Source: Candidatus Babeliales bacterium (GTDB lineage Bacteria > Babelota > Babeliae > Babelales > JACPOV01). From it: a stretch of DNA of 64,000 nucleotides. The notes under the pieces are model-generated. The model had not been told where the DNA came from. It did no database searches and was given only the letters and a program-made list of their open reading frames with translations. How positions within the stretch are numbered: position 1 is the stretch's first letter; each line of letters opens with the position of its first letter. A program made the translations under genes and the position numbers. Shown here one piece after another: positions 9,325 through 18,236 of this stretch. The DNA lies in NCBI GenBank assembly GCA_040879965.1, contig JBBDJI010000013.1, forward strand, positions 1 through 64,000. The letters are read 5' to 3'.

Positions 9325-11283
9325 ATGCAAAAAAAGTTAGTTATTTTAGTTGCCAATATCATTTTGTTTGCAAATATGCACCATATATTTTCTATGGAAA
9401 GTGGTAGTGTTATAAATTTTGCCAAAAGAAGCGGAATGCAGACCTTACAGTCTATGCAGCCACATCTTTATCTACCAGAAGTAGTAACCGGGAAGCATCT
9501 ATTTGATGCTCATATAAGTCACCACCGTGTTTTAAATAATCAAATTAATAGTAATGAAATGTTAAATCAATTTAAAAGTGAGGCTTTAGAATATTCTGGA
9601 AAAATTGATAAGAATCTTGAAAGAATCAAGATTATACAAGAAAAAGTAAAACAATTAAAAGCAATAGAAATAAAGATAAAAAATTTAAGGCAAGTAATAT
9701 ATAATCCAGAAAATAATATAGAAATGCCCAAAGTTCCTAAAGATGAAACAGGTACCATGATCTATGATCAAATTTATGATCCGGATGATATGTCTTGTGG
9801 ATTTATTGCTGATAAATTTCCTTCAACCTCTAATCCTTTAATGGATGCGGTGTTCAAAAAAATTGCGCTAGAACGCCAGCTAAAAGAAGAACAACAAAAA
9901 TTAAAAGAAGAAATAAAGATAAATCGGCAAGCAAATAATGAGAATATTAGACCTGAAAAACAGTGGAAGCAATATTTATTTAATCAAAAATACAAAGAAA
10001 AAAAAGAAGGATGGGTAAATAGATTTAACAAGGGAGTTATTAATAAAGGTTATAGTTATATTTATAATGGTTTAAGTGTTCTTAATGGTGGTGTTAAAGC
10101 AGGGGAAATTCGCAGAAAAGATATTTACCGACCAAAAGGAGTTGGTAAAGATGCTGATGTTATCATCATGGTAGTAATCCATGGAACAACATCTCATGAG
10201 GAATCAGGGTTTTATGATGATACGAATCCAATAGAAAAAAATTATCAATATTTTAAAAGATGTGGTGAAAAGCGTGCTGAAAAAGAAAACAAAATATTGC
10301 ATTTGTTATCTTTTCAATGGAATGGTGCTTTACAAGAAGAAGAGGGAAGACAATTAGCATCAGAGGCACTTGCTAAGATTTTAGATAAAAAAATAGATAA
10401 ATATCCTAATGCATTTATTTGGTGTCTTGGACATAGCCATGGATGTACTATGATTAGTAATATGACGCATAAACTAGAAGAGATTAGAACAAATAATGGC
10501 AAATTAGGTAAAAGCATTAATTCATTAACATATTTTGCATGCCCCATCCGTCCAGATGAACCATTTAATCAGCCCATAAACTTTGACAATTTAATATATT
10601 TGCATGGCCCTAATGATTGGACAACAAGATTAGGAAGAATTCCTGAGAAAGTTTTATATCCTACATTGAAAACTGTTAGAGTCGGGGCTGTGCAAGGAGC
10701 AAGTTTTGTTGTCGGTGTTACTAGTCAACGTTTAAAATCTTTAGATTTGGCTATGAATGCAAAATCGGCGGCAATTTTAGGGGGTGTTATTGTAACAATG
10801 GCTATAGGGGGTACGCTCGTTGCTTTACCATTAGCAAGTACATTAATGAATAGACCATTGAATCATTCTAATATTTTCCCTAATCAGGCTGATAAAAAAA
10901 TGATTGGAATTCAGATTGGCTTAGATGGGAAATCATTAAAACATAAAGAAGTAACTGATGTCATTCAATTTTTACCAGAAATTGAAGAAAGATTAGAAAA
11001 ACATTATCCTGGGCATATAGCTAATAACGCATTATTTAGATTTGAAGGAAATTCAAAAAAGTTTGAAAACTCTCCAGAAGAATCGTTTGTATTATGGCTG
11101 GATAATATCAATAAGAGATATGGTGAAAATATAGATGAAAAAGGTAATTTAATTACTTCTGCGCAAATAATAGGAAATCAAGATATTAATAACAATAATA
11201 TTGTTTTATTTGATTTAGATAGTGAAAAAGAATTTAGTCGGCAGCAAGAAGAAATCAGCAAAACTTTAAATAAGAAAGCATAA
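9325..11283 (+). CDS. Secreted alpha/beta-hydrolase (lipase-like) with membrane segment
   Basis: 652 residues. A signal peptide (to about residue 23, IFS then Met-Glu) precedes a charged, coiled-coil-like region (70-230). A hydrolase core follows: the strand VIIMVVIHGTT (residues 279-289) supplies an oxyanion-type His-Gly, GHSHG at 369-373 is a nucleophile elbow with Ser371, and HGPNDW at 427-432 offers Asp431 as the likely acid. A hydrophobic Gly/Ala-rich segment lies at 481-505, followed by about 150 soluble residues. The GxSxG elbow supports a lipase/esterase; substrate unknown. AGGAG precedes the ATG. It sits 3 bp from a family of small membrane proteins, and part of its 3' end is duplicated further downstream. 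Confidence 0.75.
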   Translation: MQKKLVILVANIILFANMHHIFSMESGSVINFAKRSGMQTLQSMQPHLYLPEVVTGKHLFDAHISHHRVLNNQINSNEMLNQFKSEALEYSGKIDKNLERIKIIQEKVKQLKAIEIKIKNLRQVIYNPENNIEMPKVPKDETGTMIYDQIYDPDDMSCGFIADKFPSTSNPLMDAVFKKIALERQLKEEQQKLKEEIKINRQANNENIRPEKQWKQYLFNQKYKEKKEGWVNRFNKGVINKGYSYIYNGLSVLNGGVKAGEIRRKDIYRPKGVGKDADVIIMVVIHGTTSHEESGFYDDTNPIEKNYQYFKRCGEKRAEKENKILHLLSFQWNGALQEEEGRQLASEALAKILDKKIDKYPNAFIWCLGHSHGCTMISNMTHKLEEIRTNNGKLGKSINSLTYFACPIRPDEPFNQPINFDNLIYLHGPNDWTTRLGRIPEKVLYPTLKTVRVGAVQGASFVVGVTSQRLKSLDLAMNAKSAAILGGVIVTMAIGGTLVALPLASTLMNRPLNHSNIFPNQADKKMIGIQIGLDGKSLKHKEVTDVIQFLPEIEERLEKHYPGHIANNALFRFEGNSKKFENSPEESFVLWLDNINKRYGENIDEKGNLITSAQIIGNQDINNNNIVLFDLDSEKEFSRQQEEISKTLNKKA

Positions 11284-11286
11284 GCA

Positions 11287-11928
11287 ATGATTATTTTGAC
11301 AATATTTATTACTTTGTTATTTTCTTCAGGCATTAACTTTTGCATGGAAGGAAATAAATTAATATCTTATGAAGCTCAATTGAAGAGGCTATGCCTTGAA
11401 AAAAATGCAAAATTTGGGCATGAAAACCAAGAAGAAATAATTCAAAATTCTCTAAACAATGAAAAACATAATCAGATTGATAATAAAAAAAGTATACTTG
11501 AAACAAATTGTCAAACCAAGGCAGAAGAAAAATTTTCAAGTGAAAAATTAGCACAACTTCAAAATGAGAGAGTTTTTTCTGAAACGGAAAGAATAAGAGG
11601 TGAAATGTTTAATCCTAGGAAGCAATCGTGTCTTCCAAAAATATTAAGAGAACGAATTGAAAGATTTAAAAATAATCTTTTTATTCAAATGGCAGTTAGC
11701 GCTTATACTAAGCCTACTTCTCATGATCCAATAGCATCGATGCTTCGTTTTTTGGGACTTTCGGTTATATCTATTATTATTATATATCCTATATCATTTG
11801 CAGGAAGTTATTTGTTACAAAAATATGGTTCTGATTCAATTTCCCCAGCATTGGCCCCTGCTTTTAGTGTTGGACTTTTTGGGACTCATCTAGCCTATAC
11901 GTTCGGCGCACTTTTTGAGAAATGCTAA
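11287..11928 (+). CDS. Small secreted membrane protein, paralogue 1
   Basis: 213 residues. The signal peptide (MIILTIFITLLFSSGINFC) is followed by Met-Glu-Gly, then about 120 charged, Lys/Glu-rich residues, then two hydrophobic segments (GLSVISIIIIYPISFAGSYLL and the segment before THLAYTFGALFEKC). It is clearly homologous to the next two genes, with a shared C-terminal block SISP...[GS]THLAY/SHLAY. There is no clear ribosome site, and the start is 3 bp after the hydrolase stop, so translation is probably coupled to it. Role unknown; coupling suggests a partner, inhibitor or anchor for the hydrolase. Confidence 0.75.
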   Translation: MIILTIFITLLFSSGINFCMEGNKLISYEAQLKRLCLEKNAKFGHENQEEIIQNSLNNEKHNQIDNKKSILETNCQTKAEEKFSSEKLAQLQNERVFSETERIRGEMFNPRKQSCLPKILRERIERFKNNLFIQMAVSAYTKPTSHDPIASMLRFLGLSVISIIIIYPISFAGSYLLQKYGSDSISPALAPAFSVGLFGTHLAYTFGALFEKC

Positions 11929-11978
11929 TATAAAAAAATAGTGTTTATTTTATTGGTTTTAAATGAGAAAGTAAAAAA

Positions 11979-12614
11979 ATGATTGTTTTGACAATATTTA
12001 TTACCTTGTTATTTTCTTCAGGCGCTAATTTTTGCATGGAAGGAAATAAATTAACATCTTATGAAGCTCAAATTAATAGATTACCAAGGGATTTACAAGA
12101 TGAAATCATAAATTTTAATCGAAAAAATCCAAAAGAAACGCTTAAAAATATACATGAAAAAAATTATCCAACTGGTGTAGAAAAAAGTGCTGGAAATTCT
12201 TTGCATGAAAAATCAGCACAGCTTCAGAAGGAAGAGGGATTTTCTGAGAGTCAAAGAAGATTCGCTAAAACGATAAATCCTAGAAGGAAATTTCCAATTC
12301 CAAAAATATTAAAGCCAATAACTAAACCCTTTAAAAAACCGGCTAGATTTTTTGGGGAGGTTTTAAAAAGGTTATATACTAAACAACCTTATAATGATAA
12401 TATTGCGAGGTGGCTTCGAAGTGGTAGCCTTTTAGTTGTATCAATTTTAATTGTACCTCTTATAGTAGTAGCGGGAGAGTATCTGATGGAAAAATACAGA
12501 CCCGGATCAATTTCTCCTTGGCAAGTTACTCCTTTTGAATTTTCAAATTTTGGGTTTATAATTTATGGGTCTCATCTAGCTTATACAGTTGGAGCATTTA
12601 TGGATAAATGGTAA
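11979..12614 (+). CDS. Small secreted membrane protein, paralogue 2
   Basis: 211 residues and same plan as the preceding paralogue: signal peptide ending NFC followed by Met-Glu-Gly, a basic/acidic middle part with NPRRKFPIPKILKPI, then two C-terminal membrane segments and the SISP...SHLAYTVGA block. The first 60 bp are almost identical to those of paralogue 1, so the duplication is recent, while the middle has diverged. 50 bp separate it from paralogue 1. No known domain. Confidence 0.75.
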   Translation: MIVLTIFITLLFSSGANFCMEGNKLTSYEAQINRLPRDLQDEIINFNRKNPKETLKNIHEKNYPTGVEKSAGNSLHEKSAQLQKEEGFSESQRRFAKTINPRRKFPIPKILKPITKPFKKPARFFGEVLKRLYTKQPYNDNIARWLRSGSLLVVSILIVPLIVVAGEYLMEKYRPGSISPWQVTPFEFSNFGFIIYGSHLAYTVGAFMDKW

Positions 12615-12619
12615 TATAA

Positions 12620-13246
12620 ATGGTTGTTTTGACAATATTTATTACTTTGTTATTTTCTTCACATGTTAATTTGTGTATGGAAGAAATTCCTAAGGAGTTA
12701 ATTCGGTCACGAGTACGGGCTAATAGTTTGCCGGATAGATTACCAAGGGAAAGCATAAATGCTAACCGAAAAAATCAAGAAAAAATTCTTGAAAATGTAC
12801 ATAAAACAAATAATTCAACTAATGTAAAAGAAAGAGCTGAAAATTTCTTGCATGAAAAATTAGCACAGCTTCAGAAGGAAAAGGGTTTTTCTGATAGTCA
12901 AGGAAAATTCGCTAAAAGGCTAAATCCTAGGAGGAAATTTCCAATTCCAAAAATATTAAAGCCAATAATTAAACCCTTCAGGGAACCAAGTAGATTTTTT
13001 AGGTATGTTTTTACTAGATTATATATTAAGCCACGTTATAAAACTCCAGGAACTTATATATTTCGGATGGTTGGACTTTATGTTGTATCAATTGGAATTG
13101 TACCTTTTGTAGCACTTGGAGTATACGATTGTATGAGAAAATATTCTGATTCGATTTCTCCTGATATTGCTCCTATTATTGGATTTGCTATTTTTGGATC
13201 TCATCTAGCTTATTCTTTTGGCGCTATTTTTCTTGAGAAATGGTAA
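12620..13246 (+). CDS. Small secreted membrane protein, paralogue 3
   Basis: 208 residues, starting 5 bp after paralogue 2 and closest to it: both share NPRRKFPIPKILKPI and the SISP...SHLAY end. The signal peptide ends in HVNLC followed by Met-Glu-Glu. The two C-terminal hydrophobic segments are around residues 150-172 and 180-200. The very short spacing suggests translational coupling. No known domain; probably inserted in the inner membrane with its charged domain exported. Confidence 0.75.
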   Translation: MVVLTIFITLLFSSHVNLCMEEIPKELIRSRVRANSLPDRLPRESINANRKNQEKILENVHKTNNSTNVKERAENFLHEKLAQLQKEKGFSDSQGKFAKRLNPRRKFPIPKILKPIIKPFREPSRFFRYVFTRLYIKPRYKTPGTYIFRMVGLYVVSIGIVPFVALGVYDCMRKYSDSISPDIAPIIGFAIFGSHLAYSFGAIFLEKW

Positions 13247-13310
13247 TATAAAATAGTGCCATTCTTATAGCTTTTTTGCTTATAAGATTTTAAACAAGAG
13301 AATATAAGCA

Positions 13311-13618
13311 GTGATTATTTTGACATTATCTTGGGCATGTTGCAGATAACGCATTATTTAGATTTGAAGGGTATTCGAAAAAATTTGAAAATTCTCCAAA
13401 AGAATCGTTTGCATTATGGCTTGATATTAATAAAAGATATGGTGAAACCTAGATGAAGAAGGTAATTCGATTATTTCTGCGCAGCAAATAATAGGAAATC
13501 AAGATACCAATAATATTAACAATAATAATGAGCCTATTGTTTTATTTGATTTAGATAGTGAAAAAGAATTTAGTAAGCAACAAGAAGAAATAGGCAAAAA
13601 TTTGAATAAGAAAGAAAA
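13311..13618 (+). pseudogene. Decayed remnant: start of a small membrane-protein gene joined to the 3' end of a second hydrolase copy
   Basis: Bases 13311-13325 repeat the start of paralogue 1 (GATTATTTTGACA, here with GTG instead of ATG). From about 13326 the sequence matches the 3' end of the hydrolase gene (about 11003-11283) at most positions, including ATTTAGATAGTGAAAAAGAA. A TAG interrupts the hydrolase frame near 13452, a 2-3 base loss shifts alignment there, and there is no usable start. It is the footprint of a former second hydrolase copy that preceded the fourth small paralogue. Confidence 0.85.
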
Positions 13619-13621
13619 AAA

Positions 13622-14230
13622 ATGGTCTTAATAATATTGATTGCTTTGTTCTTTTCATCACATGTTAATTTGTGTATGGAAGGAAAGCATAAAACATTAA
13701 TTCGCGCTAGTAGCTTACCAGAATTAAAAAGAAAAACTAAAATATTAGCTCGAGTTGATAGTTCACCAAATATATTACAAGGGAATTCTATAAGTTTTAA
13801 GCAAAAATTTACAAAAAGTGATTATGAAAATACTCCTGTAAGAAAAAAATTGCTTAAAATTCCTGAATTAACATCTAAAGAATTAAGAAAACGATTGAGC
13901 AAATGGTCATCAATTGTATATGAAAAAGTTTTTTCAGAAGGATTTAAAGATCAAATCCAGGATATAGGTTGGTATGCAAGTGATCATTTTGAAACTCCTT
14001 GGCATCAATTATATTTATCTTATAAGACGAGGCTTTATGCATTAATAAGTGCAATAGTTTTTTTACCATTTGCTTATTATAGAATGGGCCCTGAGTCATT
14101 TGAATTTAAAATGCATGCAGCAATAACGACTCTTGCTGCAACACATTATTTTTTATGTCGTGTTCGGAGCAATGGTAAACCATCTTTTTATACTTTGTTT
14201 TGGATGCATTATTTAGGTAGAGGCATGTAA
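13622..14230 (+). CDS. Small secreted membrane protein, paralogue 4 (divergent)
   Basis: 202 residues. The signal peptide (MVLIILIALFFSSHVNLC, then Met-Glu-Gly) is nearly that of paralogue 3, but the rest has diverged: a charged middle section, then hydrophobic segments around residues 138-155 and 168-182 and a short basic tail. It begins 3 bp after the hydrolase remnant, exactly as paralogue 1 follows the intact hydrolase, which supports duplication of a hydrolase-partner pair. The upstream sequence is A-rich without a clear ribosome site, so it may have lost coupled translation. Confidence 0.7.
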   Translation: MVLIILIALFFSSHVNLCMEGKHKTLIRASSLPELKRKTKILARVDSSPNILQGNSISFKQKFTKSDYENTPVRKKLLKIPELTSKELRKRLSKWSSIVYEKVFSEGFKDQIQDIGWYASDHFETPWHQLYLSYKTRLYALISAIVFLPFAYYRMGPESFEFKMHAAITTLAATHYFLCRVRSNGKPSFYTLFWMHYLGRGM

Positions 14231-14252
14231 AAAATTATTAATGCCTAGTTTT
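14221..14252 (+). terminator. Possible weak terminator between convergent genes
   Basis: AGGCAT (14221-14226) and ATGCCT (14241-14246) can pair across an AT loop, followed by AGTTTTT. The stem is only 6 bp, and it overlaps the ends of both convergent genes. Confidence 0.35.
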
Positions 14253-14883
14253 TCACAAATAAAACATTGCCCCATGTATTATGATGTAAATTTTCGATAT
14301 ACACTGAAAACCCTTGTTTTTCGAGCCATGTTTTGACTTGAGGATACAATGGGTTTTCTTTGTATCGTTCAGTTAATGAAACTTCTATAAGTAACGCTTT
14401 TGCTGTTTTTAATATATTGGGGGCCGCTTGTAACGCTGTTAATTCATGGCCTTGTAAATCAAGCCAAAGAAAATCGACATGATCAATATTATATTTTTGT
14501 GTCCAATCATCAAGTGTGATGGTATTAACTGTTGTAGGAATAAAAGATATATCGGGTTTTTCTTGCGCAATTTCAGCTGGTTTTAATAAAGAACTTAATG
14601 CCGTGCATTGTTCACTGCTCACAAACATTATTTCAGTGCCAGTTTTATTACTCAATGCATAATTATAACAATGAATATTTTTTCTATTTTCGGTAGCTTT
14701 TTTTAATTCTGCAAATAAATAAGGAACGGGTTCAAACGCGTGAATAGTACCGTTCGGAAAAAGTGTGCTTAATTTTAATGTATCTCGGCCTATGTGGGCG
14801 CCAGCTTCAATGATTATTGCGTCTTCAGGAAGTAATGTTTTGAGTAATTCACGTGAGAATTGTTTAGGCTTCTGCTGGTTCAT
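14245..14883 (-). CDS. FkbM-family methyltransferase
   Basis: About 212 residues with the FkbM pattern: AIIIEAGAHIGRDTL (SAM-binding loop), HAFEPVPYLF (acidic end of strand 2), TLDDW, and VDFLWLDLQGHELTALQ (strand 4 region). In this family a SAM-dependent enzyme O-methylates sugars or secondary metabolites; here a glycan or lipid-linked sugar is a guess. The longer frame begins with a GTG at 14913 deep inside topA. I prefer the ATG at 14883 (Asn-Gln-Gln-Lys follows), which overlaps the topA end by 20 bp and suggests coupled translation. Confidence 0.85.
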   Translation of the reverse strand: MNQQKPKQFSRELLKTLLPEDAIIIEAGAHIGRDTLKLSTLFPNGTIHAFEPVPYLFAELKKATENRKNIHCYNYALSNKTGTEIMFVSSEQCTALSSLLKPAEIAQEKPDISFIPTTVNTITLDDWTQKYNIDHVDFLWLDLQGHELTALQAAPNILKTAKALLIEVSLTERYKENPLYPQVKTWLEKQGFSVYIENLHHNTWGNVLFVKN

Positions 14884-17140
14884 TATTGTTTTCTTGTACA
14901 ACTTTATAACCACATTCTTTGTTAGAACACATTAAAATTCGATTGCCTTGTTTATCCACTTTTTTGATTAAAAAGGGAAGGCCGCATGAAGGGCATTTTG
15001 TTTCTTGAATGTCACCAAATACTACAAATTTACATTTTGGATAGTTTGCGCATCCCCAAAAAATATTACCTTTCCATTGTTTTCTGACTACTTCGCCTTT
15101 ATCAAGCGGGCATTTGAATTTTGCTTTTGTTTGTTGGATATATTTACATTCTGGGTAACCAGAGCAGGCAATAAATGGCCCAAATTTGCCAACCATTTTA
15201 CGGAGTTTATTTTTATTACATTTTGGGCAAATTTCATCAAGCAATTCTGGTGATTCTGTTTTTACCATTTGGATGGTGCCATCTTCTAACCGTTTAAAAT
15301 TGCTCGTGAATTTGCATTCTGGATAATCTAAGCAGCCTAAGAATGGGCCAGTGCGCGAAATACGAATGGCAAGCTTATTTTTTTTGCATTTCGGGCATGT
15401 GATATCAGTTGGCTCAGCATGTTTTTTGCCTTTTTCGCCTCTGAAAGCTTCAAGGTCTTGCTGAAATTCTTTATAAAATTCTTTAAGTAAAGTATCACGA
15501 TCAAGTTGGCCTTGTGCAATTTTATCAAGATCTTCTTCCATGTGCGCGGTGAATTTTAAATCCATTATTTTAGGAAGATTTTCAGTTAATAGTTTTGTTA
15601 CTGTCATGCCTAACTCTGTTGGCATAAATTTCTTTTTTTCAAGTGTGGTATATGCCCGTGCACGAATGGTATTTAAAATCGTGGCATAGGTACTCGGTCT
15701 GCCGATGCCCTCTTTTTCTAATGCTTTAACTAAAGATGCTTCAGTAAATCGTGCAGGTGGTTGAGTAAAATGTTGCTTTGGATCTGTTTTAATTAAATCA
15801 ACCGGATCTTTTTCTTTTAAATCTTTGGGTAATTTAACCGTTTTCTCTTCTTGATCATCTTCTTCCACAGCGCTATATACTTTTAAAAAGCCATCAAAAA
15901 TAAGAGTTGAACCTGTAACTTTAAATGTAAATTTATCGCCTTGAATAGTTACTTGCCGTTGTGCATATTGTGCTGGATTCATTTGGCATGCAACAAAGCG
16001 CTTCCAAATAAGTTCATATAATTTTGCAGCATCAGCAGAAATAAATTTTTTTACATATTCAGGGCTTAATTGCGTATCAATAGGACGAATTGCTTCATGG
16101 GCATCTTGCGCTTTACCTTTAGCTTTTGTGTAATTTTGTGCTTTTGAAGGTAAATATTTGCCACCAAAAGTTTTATCAATATAAGACCGCGCTTGTTTAA
16201 TGGCAGTATCAGAAAGCCGTAATGAATCAGTACGCATATAGGTAATTAAAGCAACGGGTGTTTGAGGATCTTCTAATGGAATACCCTCATATAAATTTTG
16301 CGCAAGTTGCATAGTTTTTTTAACCGTAAATCCAAGTTGGTTATATGCTGCTTGTTGCAAAGTACTTGTCATAAATGGCGGTGCAGCCTTTTTTATTCGT
16401 TCTTTATCTTCAATTTTATCAATAACAAAGGATACTTTTGGCAGTTGAGAAAGAATTTCCTTTGTTTGTTTTTCATTTTTTATATCAATTTTTTTCTTAT
16501 TTATTTGAGTGAGTAGGGCGGCAAACGTTGATTTGTTATGCTTAAAAGTACCTTCAATTGACCAATATTCTTTTGGTTTAAAAGCACGAATTTCTAATTC
16601 ACGGTCGCAAATGAGCTTGAGAGCAACTGATTGAACACGGCCAGCTGAAAGCCCCTTGGCTATTTTTTTCCATAAAACAGGAGAGACTTCATAACCTACC
16701 CAGCGATCAAGAACACGGCGTGCTTGCTGAGCAGCTACTTTTTGCATATCAACACTTGAAGGATGCTCTAAAGCTTCAGTTATCGCTGGTTTAGTGATTT
16801 CATTAAACCAGATACGGTAAATCTGATCTTTATTTTTAAAAACTTTTTCAATTTCTTGGCCAATATGCCAAGCAATAATTTCTCCTTCTCTATCAGGATC
16901 GGGAGCAAGGTATACTAAATCAGCTTTTTGTGCTTCTTTACAGATATCAGCAATAATTTTATCTTTGTTTTCAAGCACGGTATATTCAATATCAATGCCA
17001 TCATTGACGGTAACGCCAATCTTTTTAGGAGGAAGATCCTTAATATGTCCTACTGTGGACATTATCTTGAAATCCTTCCCTAAAAATTTAGAGATGGTTT
17101 TGATTTTTGCCGGTGATTCTACAATTAATAGCTTTTTCAT
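14864..17140 (-). CDS. topA: DNA topoisomerase I
   Basis: 758 residues. An N-terminal Toprim domain (LLIVESPAK with Glu8; APDPDREGE with Asp81, Asp83, Glu85) binds Mg2+. The active-site Tyr is Tyr301 in LITYMRTDSL. SAGRVQSVALKLI lies near residue 165. The C-terminus carries four Cys4 zinc ribbons starting around residues 600 (CPKCKKNKLAI), 645 (CPKCNKNKL), 685 and 720 (CPSCGLPF). It relaxes negative supercoils by single-strand passage in the cytoplasm. Length and domain order are normal for bacterial TopA. It is the first gene of a two-gene operon with the methyltransferase. Confidence 0.97.
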   Translation of the reverse strand: MKKLLIVESPAKIKTISKFLGKDFKIMSTVGHIKDLPPKKIGVTVNDGIDIEYTVLENKDKIIADICKEAQKADLVYLAPDPDREGEIIAWHIGQEIEKVFKNKDQIYRIWFNEITKPAITEALEHPSSVDMQKVAAQQARRVLDRWVGYEVSPVLWKKIAKGLSAGRVQSVALKLICDRELEIRAFKPKEYWSIEGTFKHNKSTFAALLTQINKKKIDIKNEKQTKEILSQLPKVSFVIDKIEDKERIKKAAPPFMTSTLQQAAYNQLGFTVKKTMQLAQNLYEGIPLEDPQTPVALITYMRTDSLRLSDTAIKQARSYIDKTFGGKYLPSKAQNYTKAKGKAQDAHEAIRPIDTQLSPEYVKKFISADAAKLYELIWKRFVACQMNPAQYAQRQVTIQGDKFTFKVTGSTLIFDGFLKVYSAVEEDDQEEKTVKLPKDLKEKDPVDLIKTDPKQHFTQPPARFTEASLVKALEKEGIGRPSTYATILNTIRARAYTTLEKKKFMPTELGMTVTKLLTENLPKIMDLKFTAHMEEDLDKIAQGQLDRDTLLKEFYKEFQQDLEAFRGEKGKKHAEPTDITCPKCKKNKLAIRISRTGPFLGCLDYPECKFTSNFKRLEDGTIQMVKTESPELLDEICPKCNKNKLRKMVGKFGPFIACSGYPECKYIQQTKAKFKCPLDKGEVVRKQWKGNIFWGCANYPKCKFVVFGDIQETKCPSCGLPFLIKKVDKQGNRILMCSNKECGYKVVQENNNEPAEA

Positions 17141-17383
17141 GGCTTTTTTGCTGATTTTAACCTTTATTATTTAAATTATAGCTGAATAAACTTCTCTGGC
17201 TATATTAGCGCACTCAATAATTATAGTAAAATAAAAATTTACAAAAAGTCAAACTTGGTGCAAAATTCATTTTAGAATATTTTGTTGAGGCATCTTCTTG
17301 ATGATTTTCTACTTATAAAGGAAAAGCTTGCCGACTGTCAAGCAAGAAGGTAATATGAGCCAAGAGATAAAGAAAGGATCCAT

Positions 17384-18211
17384 ATGAGTTTTCAAGGACT
17401 ATTTTCTTGGTTTGGTACCGTTGGTCAACAGTGGGCAAGTTCTTTATTAATATTTAGCCCAGAAAAAGGAAAGCAGTTTGTTTTGGCGAGCCTAAATGCT
17501 TTTGTAAAAGCTGCTAAAAATTTTTTTAAAAAATTTGGGTGGGTGCTCCTTATTGTTCCTTTTGTTTGGATGACCCAAGCTGTTTTTGGAGAATATGCGG
17601 ACTTTTTTTTATCACCATATTTTATTGGTGCTATCGATTATATTCTTGTTTGTTTTGTATTTCTTGTAGTACGGCCTTCATTATCGTTGAAGAATTGTAA
17701 ATACTTTTCCCGTTATATTTCGAGCTTTTTTATGCTATTACTTATACTTTTTAGCATTGCTATTGTTCAATGGTTTACAACCGTAATTTTATACATGATT
17801 TTTCAATCGAAGTTTGTTGTTCTTTTAATAGAACGCTTTTTGTTTTTATTTGAAGATATTAGTTTATTTGTTTTTTTACCATCGCCACTTTTTTTATATA
17901 TTGGTTTTTTTTATTTTGATTCAGCAGGTGGTTTGGTTGGTGCGTTAAACGCTATTATTCGTGGAGTTAGGATGGCATTTTATACGTACCCACTTTCATT
18001 AATTTTAATGTTTTTTTTCATATTGATTGGTTTTTTAGTTGCTTATCCATTATTTATTTTATTTTCATATCTATCTATACCATTCGGATTACAATACCTT
18101 ATTAATAAAGTGTTATTTTTTGTTTATTATATATTAGTTGCATCATGTTTTAGCATTATTTACACCAAAAAAGCACATGAAGATTACGATCTTTTTGTGA
18201 GGATTAAATAA
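17384..18211 (+). CDS. Polytopic membrane protein of unknown function
   Basis: 275 residues with about six hydrophobic segments (around 50-70, 80-98, 112-140, 155-178, 200-225 and 240-262) and few charged loops. The short N-terminal helix MSFQGLFSWFG is amphipathic. No motif is recognised. AAAGGATCC upstream of the ATG is a good ribosome site. It lies 25 bp before plsC and may share its transcript with plsC and the Bat genes, which would suggest an envelope role. Confidence 0.75.
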   Translation: MSFQGLFSWFGTVGQQWASSLLIFSPEKGKQFVLASLNAFVKAAKNFFKKFGWVLLIVPFVWMTQAVFGEYADFFLSPYFIGAIDYILVCFVFLVVRPSLSLKNCKYFSRYISSFFMLLLILFSIAIVQWFTTVILYMIFQSKFVVLLIERFLFLFEDISLFVFLPSPLFLYIGFFYFDSAGGLVGALNAIIRGVRMAFYTYPLSLILMFFFILIGFLVAYPLFILFSYLSIPFGLQYLINKVLFFVYYILVASCFSIIYTKKAHEDYDLFVRIK

Positions 18212-18236
18212 ATAAGATTAAATCTGGGAATTATTG

